DNA from: Prosthecobacter dejongeii
GTDB taxonomy: Bacteria > Verrucomicrobiota > Verrucomicrobiia > Verrucomicrobiales > Verrucomicrobiaceae
Direction of reading: 5' to 3'
Length of the DNA stretch: 64,000 nt
NCBI RefSeq assembly: GCF_014203045.1
Contig: NZ_JACHIF010000001.1
Span: forward strand, 744,001-808,000
Positions 10,101-18,871 of this stretch are shown here, one piece after another; the first letter of the stretch is position 1; each line of letters starts with the position of its first letter. Both the position numbers and the translations under genes were made by a program. The notes under the pieces were generated by a model. That model made no database searches. It was not told the origin of the DNA and saw nothing but the letters and a program-made list of their open reading frames with translations.

Positions 10101-13100
10101 GTAACTAGCTGGGCTGCCGCGATTCACCACTCTGAACTCCACCGTGCTGCCAGAGAGCACACTGCGGCTCTGCGGCAGGCCCGCATCCAGAACGACAGGC
10201 AGCAAGACGGAGGCGGGATTCCCATAGATCCGGATGCTCTGGTCTCCCTGAGGAGAATAGACACTGCCAGGGGCAGCCTCTAAAACGGCTAGGCGATCAT
10301 TGGCCGTCAGGCATGTCAGCGCCACGCCTGCGGTGCTGGCTAGATCGGCAAAGTATTGGAGATCGCCAGCGTTGCTGATCTTGCCATAAAATGACGTGGC
10401 CAGACTGAGGCTTTCGCTGAAGAATCCGGTCAAAAGGACATCGCCAGCCGAGGTCACCTGCATATGGGAAGCACCTGCATTTCCTTGCAATTCCGTAGGC
10501 ATCACTCGGCGCGCCCACTTCAGTTCACCTGCATCAGTAAAGCGCAGCACCACGGGGTGGCGGTAATAGTAACCGCTCTCCTGGGTGCCGGGCGTCTCAT
10601 GCATCACGGTGATGCCCTGCGCACCCACCTGCACCCGATAGTCTGTGGTGGCACTTTCCAACCCATCCCCGATGTAAACACCACCCAGCGGACCAAAGGC
10701 GCGCCAGGTCAAATTCAGATTGCTATCAAAACGCAGCAGGCAGGCACGGCCATCGTTTTCACTGACCTGGAAGTTCGCAGTCACATAGGCGATGCCATTT
10801 GCATCCACGGCGAGGTCAGTCCAGCGCTCGGGTGCTTTGCAAAGATTGGTTTCATAGCTGGCCAGCAGATTCGCATTCGGCCCGTACTTCCGCAGGATTT
10901 GTGAGGGGTAAGACACGCCTGCCGTGCCATCGGTGGAAAGGATCCATGTGGTGCCATCTGCCGCGACCACGCAGTGCTCAGGAGACGAGCTTTTGTAAGG
11001 CTGTGCCGGATTGCCACTGACGCCAGTTTGCCCCATCCGCGCCGTGCCCAGGGTGGTTCCTGTGGCCGAAAGACGCACGAGCCAAGCGTGATACTGGGAA
11101 AAGGATTCATTGAATCGGGTATTGTTTCCCATCACCAAACTGACGGTGCCGTCTGCCGCCACTAGAAGGTCATGAACGTGCACGATGGCCAGCCAGTCGC
11201 TGGGGGGAACTAGCCCCGGCACGTAGCGCCGCCAGACGAGGTTCCCTTGGGCATCGAACTTGACCACCAGGACATAACTGCGAGAAGGAAATTTAGGACT
11301 GCCGAAAGGCGAATAATCTGTAAGTTCAAAAGCAGCGTAGGTGTTGCCTGCGGCATCCGTGCAGCCTTTCACCAGCGTGGTGGACAGCACCGAGAATTCA
11401 CCCGCTGTGATCGGAATGGCCGGGCCACCAGGTGACCACCGCTCATAGTAGAAAACATCGCTGCCCGCGATCACCTGCTCCACCATTCGCTGGCGACGCC
11501 AACCATTGGGTCCCACACGCTGGATCACCCCGTGATCCACCCAGTATTCATTGGCGCCAAAGATCTGTCGCTGAGACATGTTGTTGGTCACATAAAAGTT
11601 GCCCGTAGCATCTAGGCCAAAAGAGCGCGGTGTGAGGTAGCCTCCATTCCCTGGCTGCCCATCCAGCCACGGTGTGAAAGTCTGTGCCAGTTCCGACGTC
11701 ACGGTGCTGCCAGCCACAGGTGCCGTTTGATGCACGTTAAAGCGGGCCAACGCATCCTGCGGGCGCAGCCAGGGCGGATTGTAATTTACCGTCACATTCA
11801 CGTCCCGCTGAGTGGTGTTACCTGCGGCATCTTTTGCCACCGCAGTCAGCACATAGGCACCATTCGGCATGCCCCAGTAAAACTGGTTCAGGCATGGAAA
11901 CTCTGTTTGCAAAGCCCAGGCCTCTGACTGCCCCCCCCCGGCGTAAGCACTCGTCAAGATGGCATCCTGGGCATCGTCCTTCCAACCGTTACCCGTGCCG
12001 GGACCGCTCCAAAAATAGTTATCCTTCAATCTCCGCAGGAACAGCGTCACCTGAGGCTGGCCGGATGCATCCGAAGCCGTTCCATGAAAGCTGGACGGGA
12101 GGATGGGAGAGGTGGTGATGATCGCATTGTTGGTTGGGCCGGCGATCTCACACACAGGCGGAGTCAGGTCCGCGCGGAAGAGGATCTGGTTACCGCCTGA
12201 AATCGGCCGGGAGATGTTACCATTGCGATCCGTGACCGTGGCACTGATGGCATACTGCCCTTCCCCTGGGGGCAGTTGGGCATGTGCACCACTGCCATCG
12301 TAGGTCCAGGTGTTGTTCGTGATGTCCACCTCCAGCGCGACCATGTTATCCTGCCATTCGTCGCCATTCCAAAACTTACCTGTGCCGATATTCACCAGAG
12401 TGAAGCTCATGCGGCCATTGTCATAACCCGTGCCAGATGGGTCTGACACCGTTCCCCCGATGGTCCAGCCTGCTTTGGCAAATCCATTGTGGGCGGGACG
12501 GGTGATGGTGACCTGAGGTGGAGCAGTGGCAATGTAGAAAGTTTCCTCCACCAACCGAGTGCCCTGCGGCTCCTCGCGGTTAAAGGCGGTGGCTTGGACT
12601 TTATAAGTGCCGTCTGGCAGTTCGGCGGCTCCTGTTGGCAAGCGAACATCGGTGGCTGGGTCGCCCCACTCACGAGAGGGGGGCGCACTCCACACATGGG
12701 TGGTCGAGTTATAGGTAACTTCCAGATGTGGCGGCGTATTGGGCGACACCGGGGACCACTCGAAACCCGTCCAATAACGGAAGCCATTCGGTGCCCCATT
12801 CATGCCCGGGACTAGGCGCATCAGGTACACCCGCACACCTTTGACATAACTTTGTTCATCATTCGCTGTGCCGATCAGCGTGGGCATCTCATGCACGGCA
12901 TACCGCTGGCCATGGAACGAAGGGGTAATGGCGACATCTGGCACGGTGGTATCCACGGCAGAACGAACGAGTCCATCGATGCCGGTGGGCAGGAGGTTGA
13001 AGTTTCCGGCTTTGTCCTTGGCCTTCACCAGCACGATGTAGTTCCCTGGGGACAAGTCAGACCGGCGCGGCAGGGTGTCCACAGCCGCGGGCTTCCAGCG

Positions 13101-14795
13101 CCCTCCGCTAACTTCGGCAGGCCGCAGCGTCTTCGGATCTGCCGAAGAATCAACCCAGTTCTTGCCATCCCAATACTTCGAACCCGCACTTTTAATCAAA
13201 GTGATGGTGACCGTGGGATTCGGGTCTGTGGCATCCGTGACCGTTCCGCCCAGGTTGAGAGTCTCGAAATCAAAGAACTCAGCCGCAGGAGGCGCATCCG
13301 CCGTCACGACCGGTAGATTTCGATCCAGTGTGAAATTGACCTCTTCCCAGGGCGAGTAGTTATTGGAAAAGTCCCCCGCCCGGATCTGCAAGTGGTGCGT
13401 GCCGTCCGGCAAATTATCGAGTTGATCGGCCGGCAGGGTCCACTTGCCTGCGGAGTCAAACGTGGTGTGAGGAAGGGCATCCGTAGCTTCGTTAAAGGTA
13501 GCTCCAGGCGCACCATAACTGTGCGTGCTCCAGTTCCACCAGCGGCCACCATTATCCATCGCCAGTTGAATGCGATTCAGGCCAGATCCACCCGTGTCAT
13601 GGGCTTCACCCGAAAGAGTCGGGTAGGCTTTGTAAGTCGCTGGCTCAAAGCCGACTGCGTCTGGCGGTGCCTGTGGAGGCACGGTGAAGGAGGGATTCGG
13701 CGGCGTACTGTCAGTGTGGGTCGCGTCAAACAGATGCACCAGGATGGGGGCAGACCCGCCCTGGAACGTGCTTTCCGAAGGGCTGAAGGTGAATTTCGAC
13801 TTGGATAACTGGATCTTGAAACTGCCGGAAGGCACCCCACGAAAAAAGAACTCCCCCTTGCTATTGGTGCGGACCTGGCGCTCCCCGGTTTCTCCTAGCA
13901 GATCCACAAAGGCCTGTTCATCGTGGCCCGAGCCGACCGCGACCAGAGTTGCCCTCACACCACTCAAAGGTTTCCCATCGGGCGTTTTGATCACGCCTCT
14001 GACTTCGGTGGAGGTGCCGTATTCGTCATAGATGGTCTCGCGGTCGCCGTCACTCAGCAGCGAGGTGATTTTGCCGATCTCATCCCCCACTTTCCACTCT
14101 TCGGGGTGCGGCTTGAAGTGAGTGCTGTAGCCCATCGTTCCAGTCTTCGAGGGGTCCACCAACGCTTCCATGCACAGCCCGGTTTTCCAAGTATCGCGAA
14201 AGGCCGTGGCCGGGTAATGCATGATGGAGTCATAGTCATACGTCGTGTGGAGGGTGGCACGCTCCATGTCGAAATTGATGCGGGTGAAGCCATTGATCTG
14301 GTCATAGTCCACTCGCACATAAGTATTACGGTCCTCACGCATGTGCTCGTGGATGAAGCCCAGCGTGTGCCCCATCTCATGCACCACCGTTTCGCCATCC
14401 CAATTGTGGATGGACATGGGCTGCATCAGCGCATTCGGGAAACCGATGTTTCCAGAGCGGCCGATCCAGGCATAATTCACATCCTTCACCACATCGAAAA
14501 ACCGCAGGTCATTCCGCTGCACGAGCAGGTAGTTACCCTCTGGCGACTGATGGAAACCCGACTCCGTAGTTGGCACAAAGCGCACATTGCCAAATCGCTG
14601 CCAAGCCCGCACGCAGCGAAAAAACACCAGCTTTTCAGCGCTGGTGATGTCTGAGTTGAACACATACGGCACCCGGCCACCTGGCCAGCTCATGTCACCC
14701 GGGGTATTCTTGTATTTGATCGCCCCAGCCTCCGAAGAAAGCGGCAAACAAAAGAAGGCAGCCGCGACGAGCGCGAAGAGCGAGAGCGTTCTCAT
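7161..14795 (-). CDS. Giant secreted astacin-like (M12A) metallopeptidase with Ig-like repeats
   Basis: 2544-residue exported protein. Residues 1-24 are a Sec signal peptide. The catalytic astacin domain carries the zinc signature HEMGHTLGFIHEH (139-151) and the Met-turn SIMHYP (190-195) preceded by YDYD. A carboxypeptidase-regulatory-like fold follows (EVRGVIKTPDGKPLSGV), then several extracellular Ig-like modules with TDSTPPNPSF-type joints and a long segment with recurring FDAQGNLVW, FDSNLNLTW and FTDAGELKW phrases that may form a propeller. Then come Ig domains (YQWRKQ...YSCVVTNAAGSV; YQWRNG...YTCIVEM), putative-Ig text (YAVTGLPAGVTVNAATGRITGKP) and a C-terminal beta-rich region. It probably degrades or binds proteins outside the cell. 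The stop codon abuts an Rhs remnant. Confidence 0.88.
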   Translation of the reverse strand: MRTLSLFALVAAAFFCLPLSSEAGAIKYKNTPGDMSWPGGRVPYVFNSDITSAEKLVFFRCVRAWQRFGNVRFVPTTESGFHQSPEGNYLLVQRNDLRFFDVVKDVNYAWIGRSGNIGFPNALMQPMSIHNWDGETVVHEMGHTLGFIHEHMREDRNTYVRVDYDQINGFTRINFDMERATLHTTYDYDSIMHYPATAFRDTWKTGLCMEALVDPSKTGTMGYSTHFKPHPEEWKVGDEIGKITSLLSDGDRETIYDEYGTSTEVRGVIKTPDGKPLSGVRATLVAVGSGHDEQAFVDLLGETGERQVRTNSKGEFFFRGVPSGSFKIQLSKSKFTFSPSESTFQGGSAPILVHLFDATHTDSTPPNPSFTVPPQAPPDAVGFEPATYKAYPTLSGEAHDTGGSGLNRIQLAMDNGGRWWNWSTHSYGAPGATFNEATDALPHTTFDSAGKWTLPADQLDNLPDGTHHLQIRAGDFSNNYSPWEEVNFTLDRNLPVVTADAPPAAEFFDFETLNLGGTVTDATDPNPTVTITLIKSAGSKYWDGKNWVDSSADPKTLRPAEVSGGRWKPAAVDTLPRRSDLSPGNYIVLVKAKDKAGNFNLLPTGIDGLVRSAVDTTVPDVAITPSFHGQRYAVHEMPTLIGTANDEQSYVKGVRVYLMRLVPGMNGAPNGFRYWTGFEWSPVSPNTPPHLEVTYNSTTHVWSAPPSREWGDPATDVRLPTGAAELPDGTYKVQATAFNREEPQGTRLVEETFYIATAPPQVTITRPAHNGFAKAGWTIGGTVSDPSGTGYDNGRMSFTLVNIGTGKFWNGDEWQDNMVALEVDITNNTWTYDGSGAHAQLPPGEGQYAISATVTDRNGNISRPISGGNQILFRADLTPPVCEIAGPTNNAIITTSPILPSSFHGTASDASGQPQVTLFLRRLKDNYFWSGPGTGNGWKDDAQDAILTSAYAGGGQSEAWALQTEFPCLNQFYWGMPNGAYVLTAVAKDAAGNTTQRDVNVTVNYNPPWLRPQDALARFNVHQTAPVAGSTVTSELAQTFTPWLDGQPGNGGYLTPRSFGLDATGNFYVTNNMSQRQIFGANEYWVDHGVIQRVGPNGWRRQRMVEQVIAGSDVFYYERWSPGGPAIPITAGEFSVLSTTLVKGCTDAAGNTYAAFELTDYSPFGSPKFPSRSYVLVVKFDAQGNLVWRRYVPGLVPPSDWLAIVHVHDLLVAADGTVSLVMGNNTRFNESFSQYHAWLVRLSATGTTLGTARMGQTGVSGNPAQPYKSSSPEHCVVAADGTTWILSTDGTAGVSYPSQILRKYGPNANLLASYETNLCKAPERWTDLAVDANGIAYVTANFQVSENDGRACLLRFDSNLNLTWRAFGPLGGVYIGDGLESATTDYRVQVGAQGITVMHETPGTQESGYYYRHPVVLRFTDAGELKWARRVMPTELQGNAGASHMQVTSAGDVLLTGFFSESLSLATSFYGKISNAGDLQYFADLASTAGVALTCLTANDRLAVLEAAPGSVYSPQGDQSIRIYGNPASVLLPVVLDAGLPQSRSVLSGSTVEFRVVNRGSPASYQWRKQTGAGTPQDILGATGDALALSNVQSGDAGGYSCVVTNAAGSVTSGTATLTVVQVVPLVTALDDSGRTWTTGGDASWYGATGGVSHDGTDAAASGELDHNQVSWLETTVTGPATINFWWKSSTEHFDALTFKVDGVTSGSPLAGDRDWTLVTLTLGSGTHTLRWEYERDGVGGSDLNRVWVDQFSVVYPLTLADAVDAPAMTFTTGGDAEWAGVASTSSSDFVDHAASAYISANKESWMQTTVTGPGTLTFWWNVECDPDQHYLRLKVDGAAVRSITGFPGWAKVTQAIGSGTHTIRWAFESGPGIIFLGDGGKVDRVSFAAGGLEPGFLAHPTSQIRLAGGQVSFSVTPSGDSPQYQWLKGPAKTVLNGTTSQGFTKIHLSAADATLYWVKLTNDHGTATSNPAYLGVATPLPAASTLKEGAALALNAAVAVPPGCSISSYQWRNGSQILADGTVNGVTTSGAGTKALKITGLKAANSGPYTCIVEMTTPGGTVTGSLGVSTVTVLPKPEVAALPPRTYTVSESVDVQINSTNSPTKYAVTGLPAGVTVNAATGRITGKPKVASALLKDGTRKPFKLSITATNAAGTSSPVTVDWIVHPLDSRLVGTYNGLLDRNAAVNGTLPTSTTGLGGTVQLQITSGGVISGTLKLGSQVAYRLAGAVDVSPTNGSLSCSLPITRKAPWANVTLNLSFDLASGGIAGSITDGGANAPLVKGWRTTSLTSYNGLHNSALFVDAGLSGDFTTTPKGDGFAALNVTGKGTAKWTAKLPDGSAVIASTPVGPTGQVMLHQLLQGGAGSVQGWVEIDAATHEVEGAPSLSWFKTSQEASRNYKDGIALQNLTVTGGLYVAKNVSLHALLGLGAPPLNAQVRLSQGGLDPALVQSFTLTAPNTVTVPTNPLGMKLTLAPATGLVTGSFTQPGLTAKTPRKADVFGLIVPRLSRGVGYFLLPELPTPSTTPATAPIWSGKLEIGVPVEP

Positions 14796-15017
14796 AAAAA
14801 ATTAGGATGCTGCCAATAAACAGCCACTGCCTACAATTTATACCCATTTATTGTGGGGAAAAGCGCGATTCGTCATGTGTGCAATCTGCATCTCATCGGT
14901 TAGACGGGCACATTCATTTACCTGGATGGATTATTCCAAGAGTAGGCAGCCCCCGACTTTCCAATTGCAGCCACATGACAAAAGAAAAAACCTCATGCCC
15001 CCCTTTTGGGTCATCGC

Positions 15018-15063
15018 TGGAGCCGAGAGTCGGATTTGAACCGACGACCTGATGATTACAAAT
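15018..15063 (-). other. tRNA-Thr(TGT) 3' fragment, distal attachment site of the island
   Basis: The minus strand reads as the 3' part of a tRNA-Thr from the anticodon loop (TTTGTAA, extending a few bases past the box) through an intact T-arm (GTCGG loop CCGAC) and acceptor strand (TCTCGGCT) with CCA. The D-arm and 5' acceptor strand are absent. The 19-bp stretch 15045-15063 is identical to 56845-56863 inside the complete tRNA-Thr, in the same orientation. This is the expected leftover when an element integrates into a tRNA gene and supplies its own 3' end. The integrase gene starts just beside it. Confidence 0.85.
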
Positions 15064-15074
15064 TGTTTTATTGA

Positions 15075-16574
15075 ATGTTTGCTCCTGATCCTGTATGTTA
15101 TCTAGTGAGCACAAAGAAACAAGCTCCTACAAGGGAGAAACGACCAAGGAAGGATATCAGATCGGATCAAAACAGCACAGGTAAGATCTCAAAAACTGCA
15201 CAGAAAATGCACAGCTACCCAAAGGGGGATGTGCGGCATTGGCAGGAGCGAGTGAGGAAGGTGGATTCTCCTGACTACAGCGTTCAGATAGCCTATCGGG
15301 GACAGCGGCATCGATTCCCGCTTGGCACCCCCATCAAGGAGGCCGCAGCCAAAAAGGCACTGAACATTTATCAAATGCTTCGTAGCAATGGCTGGGAGGA
15401 AGCATTGTTAAAATTCAAGCCAGCGTCGGCGTCACCGGTTAAAGGCGCGACGGTGGGTGACTTGCTGGCAGCGGTGACGGAGCTGTCAAATGTGAGAGCA
15501 ACGACGTTGCGTGGCTATGTCGCAACCTTCAGACGCATCGTGGCCGATGTCGAAGGCATTGAGGCTACAGCAGGCCGTTTTGCTCGCTGCGGCGACAGTC
15601 GTAGCACCTGGCTCACCGCAGTGGATGCTGTGCTGTTGGCAAAACTTACTCCTGATCGGATTGAGGCTTGGAAACTCCGCTACGTCAGCAGCCGGGCAGG
15701 CAGAGATGAGACCAAAGCACGCGCTGCTCGCAACAGTGCAAATTCACTCATCCGCATGGGTAAGAGCCTCTTTGCAAAACGCCTTTTGCGTCTGGTCACC
15801 AACCGTGTCGTTCTGCCTTCCCCACTCCCATTTGACGGAGTGGACCTCTATCCACGTCAGTCGATGCGCTACGTTTCAACCATGAACGTCGAATCCCTCC
15901 TCTCAGCCGCACGTAACAAACTGGCGGTTGAGGACCCCGAGGCATTCAAAGCATTTTTGCTGGGGCTATTTGCTGGTCTGCGGCGGAACGAAGCGGACAA
16001 GCTCCGCTGGGAATCCGTGGACCTCGACGCAGGTTTGATCCGCGTAGAATCCCAATCCGATTTTGCTCCCAAGGCCGAAACCAGTTTGGGTGAAGTGCCC
16101 ATAGACGCTGAAGTGACAGAGATCTTAAAGAAGCTCAGAACGAGTGATCCAAACGCCATTTATGTCATGGCCGCCGATCCACCCAAACGGAAATTCAAAG
16201 TGCCGCGACCTGTCCTAACGACCGAGGCGGCGGAACCTACCTGGAGTAAGTACAGGGCTGACCAAAGTTTTACTCGCCTCGTCACATGGTTGCGTAAGCA
16301 CGGTGTCAAGGCCCGCACGCCTCTGCACACGTTGAGGAAGGAAGCTGGCTCACAGATCGCAGCAAAAGATGGATTATTGGACGCTTCCCGGTTCTTGCGC
16401 CATGCCGACGTTGCCATCACGGCGCAACACTATGTTGCCCAAAAGAAGCGCGTTACGGTCGGCCTCGGATCATTACTCGCCACCAACACTGACAATCACC
16501 AACACTTGACTCAACCACGCTCGAAATCACAAAAGCCGAAGTCGAGGAGGAAGCCAGATAAGCGAGGGATTTGA
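15075..16574 (+). CDS. Tyrosine recombinase / integrase of the genomic island
   Basis: 499-residue site-specific recombinase. The N-terminal arm-type DNA-binding part reads HWQERVRKV...YRGQRHRFPLGT. The catalytic core shows Arg303 (FAGLRRNEADKLRW), the HTLRKEAGS box (His418, Arg421), His443 (FLRHADVA) and nucleophile Tyr453 (AQHYV). It lies next to a tRNA-Thr fragment, so it most likely drove insertion at tRNA-Thr(TGT). The start is uncertain: 15075 lies within 12 bp of the attachment core, a GTG follows at about 15105, and ATG 15207 (MHSYPKGDVRHW) would still give an intact arm domain. The C-terminal tail is basic and low complexity. Confidence 0.92.
   Translation: MFAPDPVCYLVSTKKQAPTREKRPRKDIRSDQNSTGKISKTAQKMHSYPKGDVRHWQERVRKVDSPDYSVQIAYRGQRHRFPLGTPIKEAAAKKALNIYQMLRSNGWEEALLKFKPASASPVKGATVGDLLAAVTELSNVRATTLRGYVATFRRIVADVEGIEATAGRFARCGDSRSTWLTAVDAVLLAKLTPDRIEAWKLRYVSSRAGRDETKARAARNSANSLIRMGKSLFAKRLLRLVTNRVVLPSPLPFDGVDLYPRQSMRYVSTMNVESLLSAARNKLAVEDPEAFKAFLLGLFAGLRRNEADKLRWESVDLDAGLIRVESQSDFAPKAETSLGEVPIDAEVTEILKKLRTSDPNAIYVMAADPPKRKFKVPRPVLTTEAAEPTWSKYRADQSFTRLVTWLRKHGVKARTPLHTLRKEAGSQIAAKDGLLDASRFLRHADVAITAQHYVAQKKRVTVGLGSLLATNTDNHQHLTQPRSKSQKPKSRRKPDKRGI
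15197..15214 (+). repeat. Paired TGCACAG repeats near the integrase end
   Basis: TGCACAG occurs at 15197-15203 and 15208-15214, eleven bases apart start to start. The same pair with the same spacing lies at 56751-56768, just inside the other end of the island. They are about 134 and 95 bp from the 19-bp core, a position fitting recombinase arm sites or excisionase sites. That role is inferred. Confidence 0.5.
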
Positions 16575-16644
16575 TGCTTTGATCGAGAGATTGAAATCAA
16601 TGACGACAAAAATTTCTGTCCAGAGAAAAACAATTTATAAACAC

Positions 16645-16715
16645 AAAATAATTTTCACTGCCCGTGGTCGTTCTCTCACGGGAAGCAGATTTATGTACAA
16701 AATTTCCACGACTCT
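16645..16715. repeat. Left copy of a diverged direct repeat flanking the seven-gene operon
   Basis: Two conserved blocks, AATAATTTTCACTGC (16647-16661) and TGTACA...TTTCCACGACT (16694-16713), recur at 22930-22944 and 22976-22996 with the same order and nearly the same spacing. On the minus strand both copies encode a protein end containing SWKF close to a stop codon, so they are homologous gene remnants. Together they bracket the operon 16994-22751. Confidence 0.6.
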
Positions 16716-16918
16716 CTCATTGAACTTTTATACCTGACCGTAGTGATGGCTTTACCGGAGAAACGTGGGACAAGCCCCTCAATTTTGTGGCAATTGGCGT
16801 ACTTTGATCGCTTCCCCTCGGCCCGCTTCAACACGTGCTTTACCTTGTAGAACTTGGCGACAGCCTTCACGCGAATCTGTCGTGCTCGGGTGAGTTCTTC
16901 ACGGGCGAATAAGCACTA
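16691..16918 (-). pseudogene. Start-less coding remnant in the 420-bp gap after the integrase
   Basis: The minus strand has an open stretch of about 70 codons without a plausible start, bounded by an upstream TAG. It includes FAREELTRARQIRVKAVAKF, then KIEGLVPRFSGKAITTVRYK and ends RESWKFCT before TAA at 16691-16693. A homologous end (SEKSWKFLYRS...) lies at the right repeat near 22976. I do not recognise the family. The rest of the gap (16575-16690) shows nothing except AT-rich sequence. Confidence 0.3.
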
Positions 16919-16952
16919 CAGCCCGAGTGCTAGGTAAAGCACTCGAAAAAGC

Positions 16953-16982
16953 TTGACACAACATTTTTGTTGTGTTGCTTAT
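16953..16982 (+). promoter_or_regulatory. Promoter with palindromic operator for the seven-gene operon
   Basis: A perfect -35 box TTGACA (16953-16958) overlaps the inverted repeat ACACAAC (16956-16962) / GTTGTGT (16969-16975) with a 6-nt A/T spacer. A weak -10 (GCTTAT, 16977-16982) lies 18 bp downstream, and the first ATG of the operon is at 16994, which leaves almost no leader. A repressor bound to the palindrome would block the -35 box; the XRE-ImmA protein encoded second in the operon is the obvious candidate. Confidence 0.6.
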
Positions 16983-16993
16983 GAGCACGCCCA

Positions 16994-17437
16994 ATGATTC
17001 CGCCTCACGATCAATTCGGACTGCTGCCCCCAGGGCTGCACTGGACAGCTGACCCTAACGAGTTGGCCAAACGATTCGCAGTCGGAGCAAGACGACGTCG
17101 ACTTTTCGACGGCTTCATTGAAGGTTCGTATTTGCTCCGATTGGCAGGCTGCCGATTTGTGTATCTGGATGGTAGTTTCGTAACAACTAAAGAATTACCG
17201 GAAGATTTTGACGCCTGCTGGGACCCTTTAGGGGTACAACTTGAAAAGCTTGATCCAGTGTTTTTTGACTTCAATAATTTCAGGCAAGCTCAAAAAGCAA
17301 GATTTGGGGGAGAGTTTTTTCCGAGTGGAGCTCAAGCCGAAGGACCAGCACGAACTTTCTTCGAATTCTTTCAAATTAATAAAGATACCGGTGCTCCAAA
17401 AGGATTAGTGGCATTCAAACTTTCTTCACTCCAATGA
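16994..17437 (+). CDS. DUF6932-type nucleotidyltransferase-like protein
   Basis: 147-residue protein that I recognise as DUF6932-like from GLLPPGLHW, the GCRFVYLDGSFVTTKELPEDFDACWDP block, AQKARFGGEFFP and the end DTGAPKGLVAFKL. Gly60-Ser61 followed by Asp71-Phe-Asp73 has the G-S-x9-D-x-D layout of minimal nucleotidyltransferases (MNT/AbiEii-like), so it may transfer a nucleotide to a partner protein or RNA. It is the first gene of the operon and overlaps the next (XRE-ImmA) by four bases. This pairing resembles toxin-antitoxin or autoregulatory modules. The enzymatic role is inferred from motif layout only. Confidence 0.7.
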   Translation: MIPPHDQFGLLPPGLHWTADPNELAKRFAVGARRRRLFDGFIEGSYLLRLAGCRFVYLDGSFVTTKELPEDFDACWDPLGVQLEKLDPVFFDFNNFRQAQKARFGGEFFPSGAQAEGPARTFFEFFQINKDTGAPKGLVAFKLSSLQ

Positions 17438-18855
17438 TCAAGAACGAAAGACAGTACCGCATATCAAAGAGCCAGTTGGATCGGTTCGTTGAAAGAATAA
17501 GTGAAATTGGCACTAGCGAAAATGCCTTCGCAGAGATTCACCGAGCTGCACATCAATCTGAAATTGATTTACTTAGCCTCCAAATTTCAGAATATGAAGC
17601 CTTAGTGAGGGGGGATATATCAGTATTTTCTGTTTCGTCACTAGATGATCTTCCTTCATCGCTAATTAAAGCCCGCATCGCCAGAGGCAAGACTCAAAAA
17701 GAACTGGCCGCAATATTGGGTCTAAAAGAGCAACAAGTGCAAAGATGGGAGGCCGATAACTATGAAGCGGCGAGCTTGGCAACTCTGAAATCCGTCGCTA
17801 CGGCACTTAATGTTGGGGTAGCCAGCGATCTGATTGTAATGAAATCAGCAAGCGATATGCCGAGATTGCTCCATCGTTTGGCGGCTTGTGGGTTTGATAA
17901 GGCAATGCTAGCCAGAATACTTCCAGCTAATTCTTACACTGCACTAATATCTGGCTTGGGTTCGGGCGAGGCCATTTGGAATGCCTTGGTAGAACTTAGC
18001 TCAGTATTTGGTATATCAATTCGACGGCTACTCGATGCTGATTCATCGCTTCCATTTGCATTTGGCTCAAGGGTTCGATATAAATTACGCACTAACGCAG
18101 ACAGCGAGAAAGTCGATGCATTTACAGTTTACGCTCATTATGTCGCTGCGCTTGCGTGTAAAGCTTGTGAACACGTACCGATGATCGCTATTCCGCAAGA
18201 GTGGTCGAGTTTCAGAGATGCCATATTAGCTGATTTTGGCAAAATAAGCCTTCAGTCAGTTTTGGATTACACTTGGAATTGCGGGATTATTGTCATTCCT
18301 ATTTGCTATAGCGGTGCATTTCATGGAGCTGTTTGGAAAATAAGCGGAAGACATGTAATAGTAGTCAAACAAAACACTAGCCAAACTGCTCGATGGTTAT
18401 TTGACCTGCTTCATGAAATAGGACACGTAGTTAACAACCACGTATCTGAAACATCAGCGGTGATCGAAATTGAACCCATCGGTCAAAAAGAGTCGGATAC
18501 TGATGATGATGAAACCGTAGCAAATGAATGGGCTGAAGATGTTCTTTTTGATGGTGATAGTGACAGAATCGAGAAAGCCGTGGTCAAAGCGGCCAGCGGT
18601 AATGTTAAGATGATGAAAGCCGCTATAGAGAAGGTTGCAGACACTTTCGAAATGGACGTAGGCGTACTTGCCAATCACATGGCCTGGAGGCTTGCGGATC
18701 AACAGATTAATTGGTGGGGAGCCGCCGAGAATCTTCAAAAAGGTCTAATTGCCCCAGATGAGATCGTCAGAAAGGGTTTGCTCACTCATGTAAATCTTGC
18801 CGTACTAAATGAGTTTGATCGTGATATGTTTATTCGTGCAATAGAAAAACAATAA
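17434..18855 (+). CDS. XRE-family HTH fused to ImmA/IrrE metallopeptidase
   Basis: 473-residue fusion. A helix-turn-helix of the XRE type lies at about residues 75-125 (IKARIARGKTQKELAAILGLKEQQVQRWE). The C-terminal half is an ImmA/IrrE (COG2856) peptidase with zinc motif HEIGH (327-331) and the downstream acidic ligand in NEWAEDVLF (Glu about 365). Proteins of this class bind operators and, when triggered, cleave a repressor or partner and so switch on stress, mobile-element or defence genes. Here it probably binds the palindrome at 16956-16975 and controls its own operon. It overlaps the upstream gene by four bases. The coding region is AT-richer than the backbone. Confidence 0.85.
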   Translation: MIKNERQYRISKSQLDRFVERISEIGTSENAFAEIHRAAHQSEIDLLSLQISEYEALVRGDISVFSVSSLDDLPSSLIKARIARGKTQKELAAILGLKEQQVQRWEADNYEAASLATLKSVATALNVGVASDLIVMKSASDMPRLLHRLAACGFDKAMLARILPANSYTALISGLGSGEAIWNALVELSSVFGISIRRLLDADSSLPFAFGSRVRYKLRTNADSEKVDAFTVYAHYVAALACKACEHVPMIAIPQEWSSFRDAILADFGKISLQSVLDYTWNCGIIVIPICYSGAFHGAVWKISGRHVIVVKQNTSQTARWLFDLLHEIGHVVNNHVSETSAVIEIEPIGQKESDTDDDETVANEWAEDVLFDGDSDRIEKAVVKAASGNVKMMKAAIEKVADTFEMDVGVLANHMAWRLADQQINWWGAAENLQKGLIAPDEIVRKGLLTHVNLAVLNEFDRDMFIRAIEKQ

Positions 18856-18871
18856 GGGGGGGGCAACGTCT

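Noticed and set aside
14807-15052. Plus-strand frame ending in RVGFEPTT
   Set aside because: This end is a well-known artefact of translating a tRNA 3' half antisense; it overlaps the tRNA-Thr fragment.
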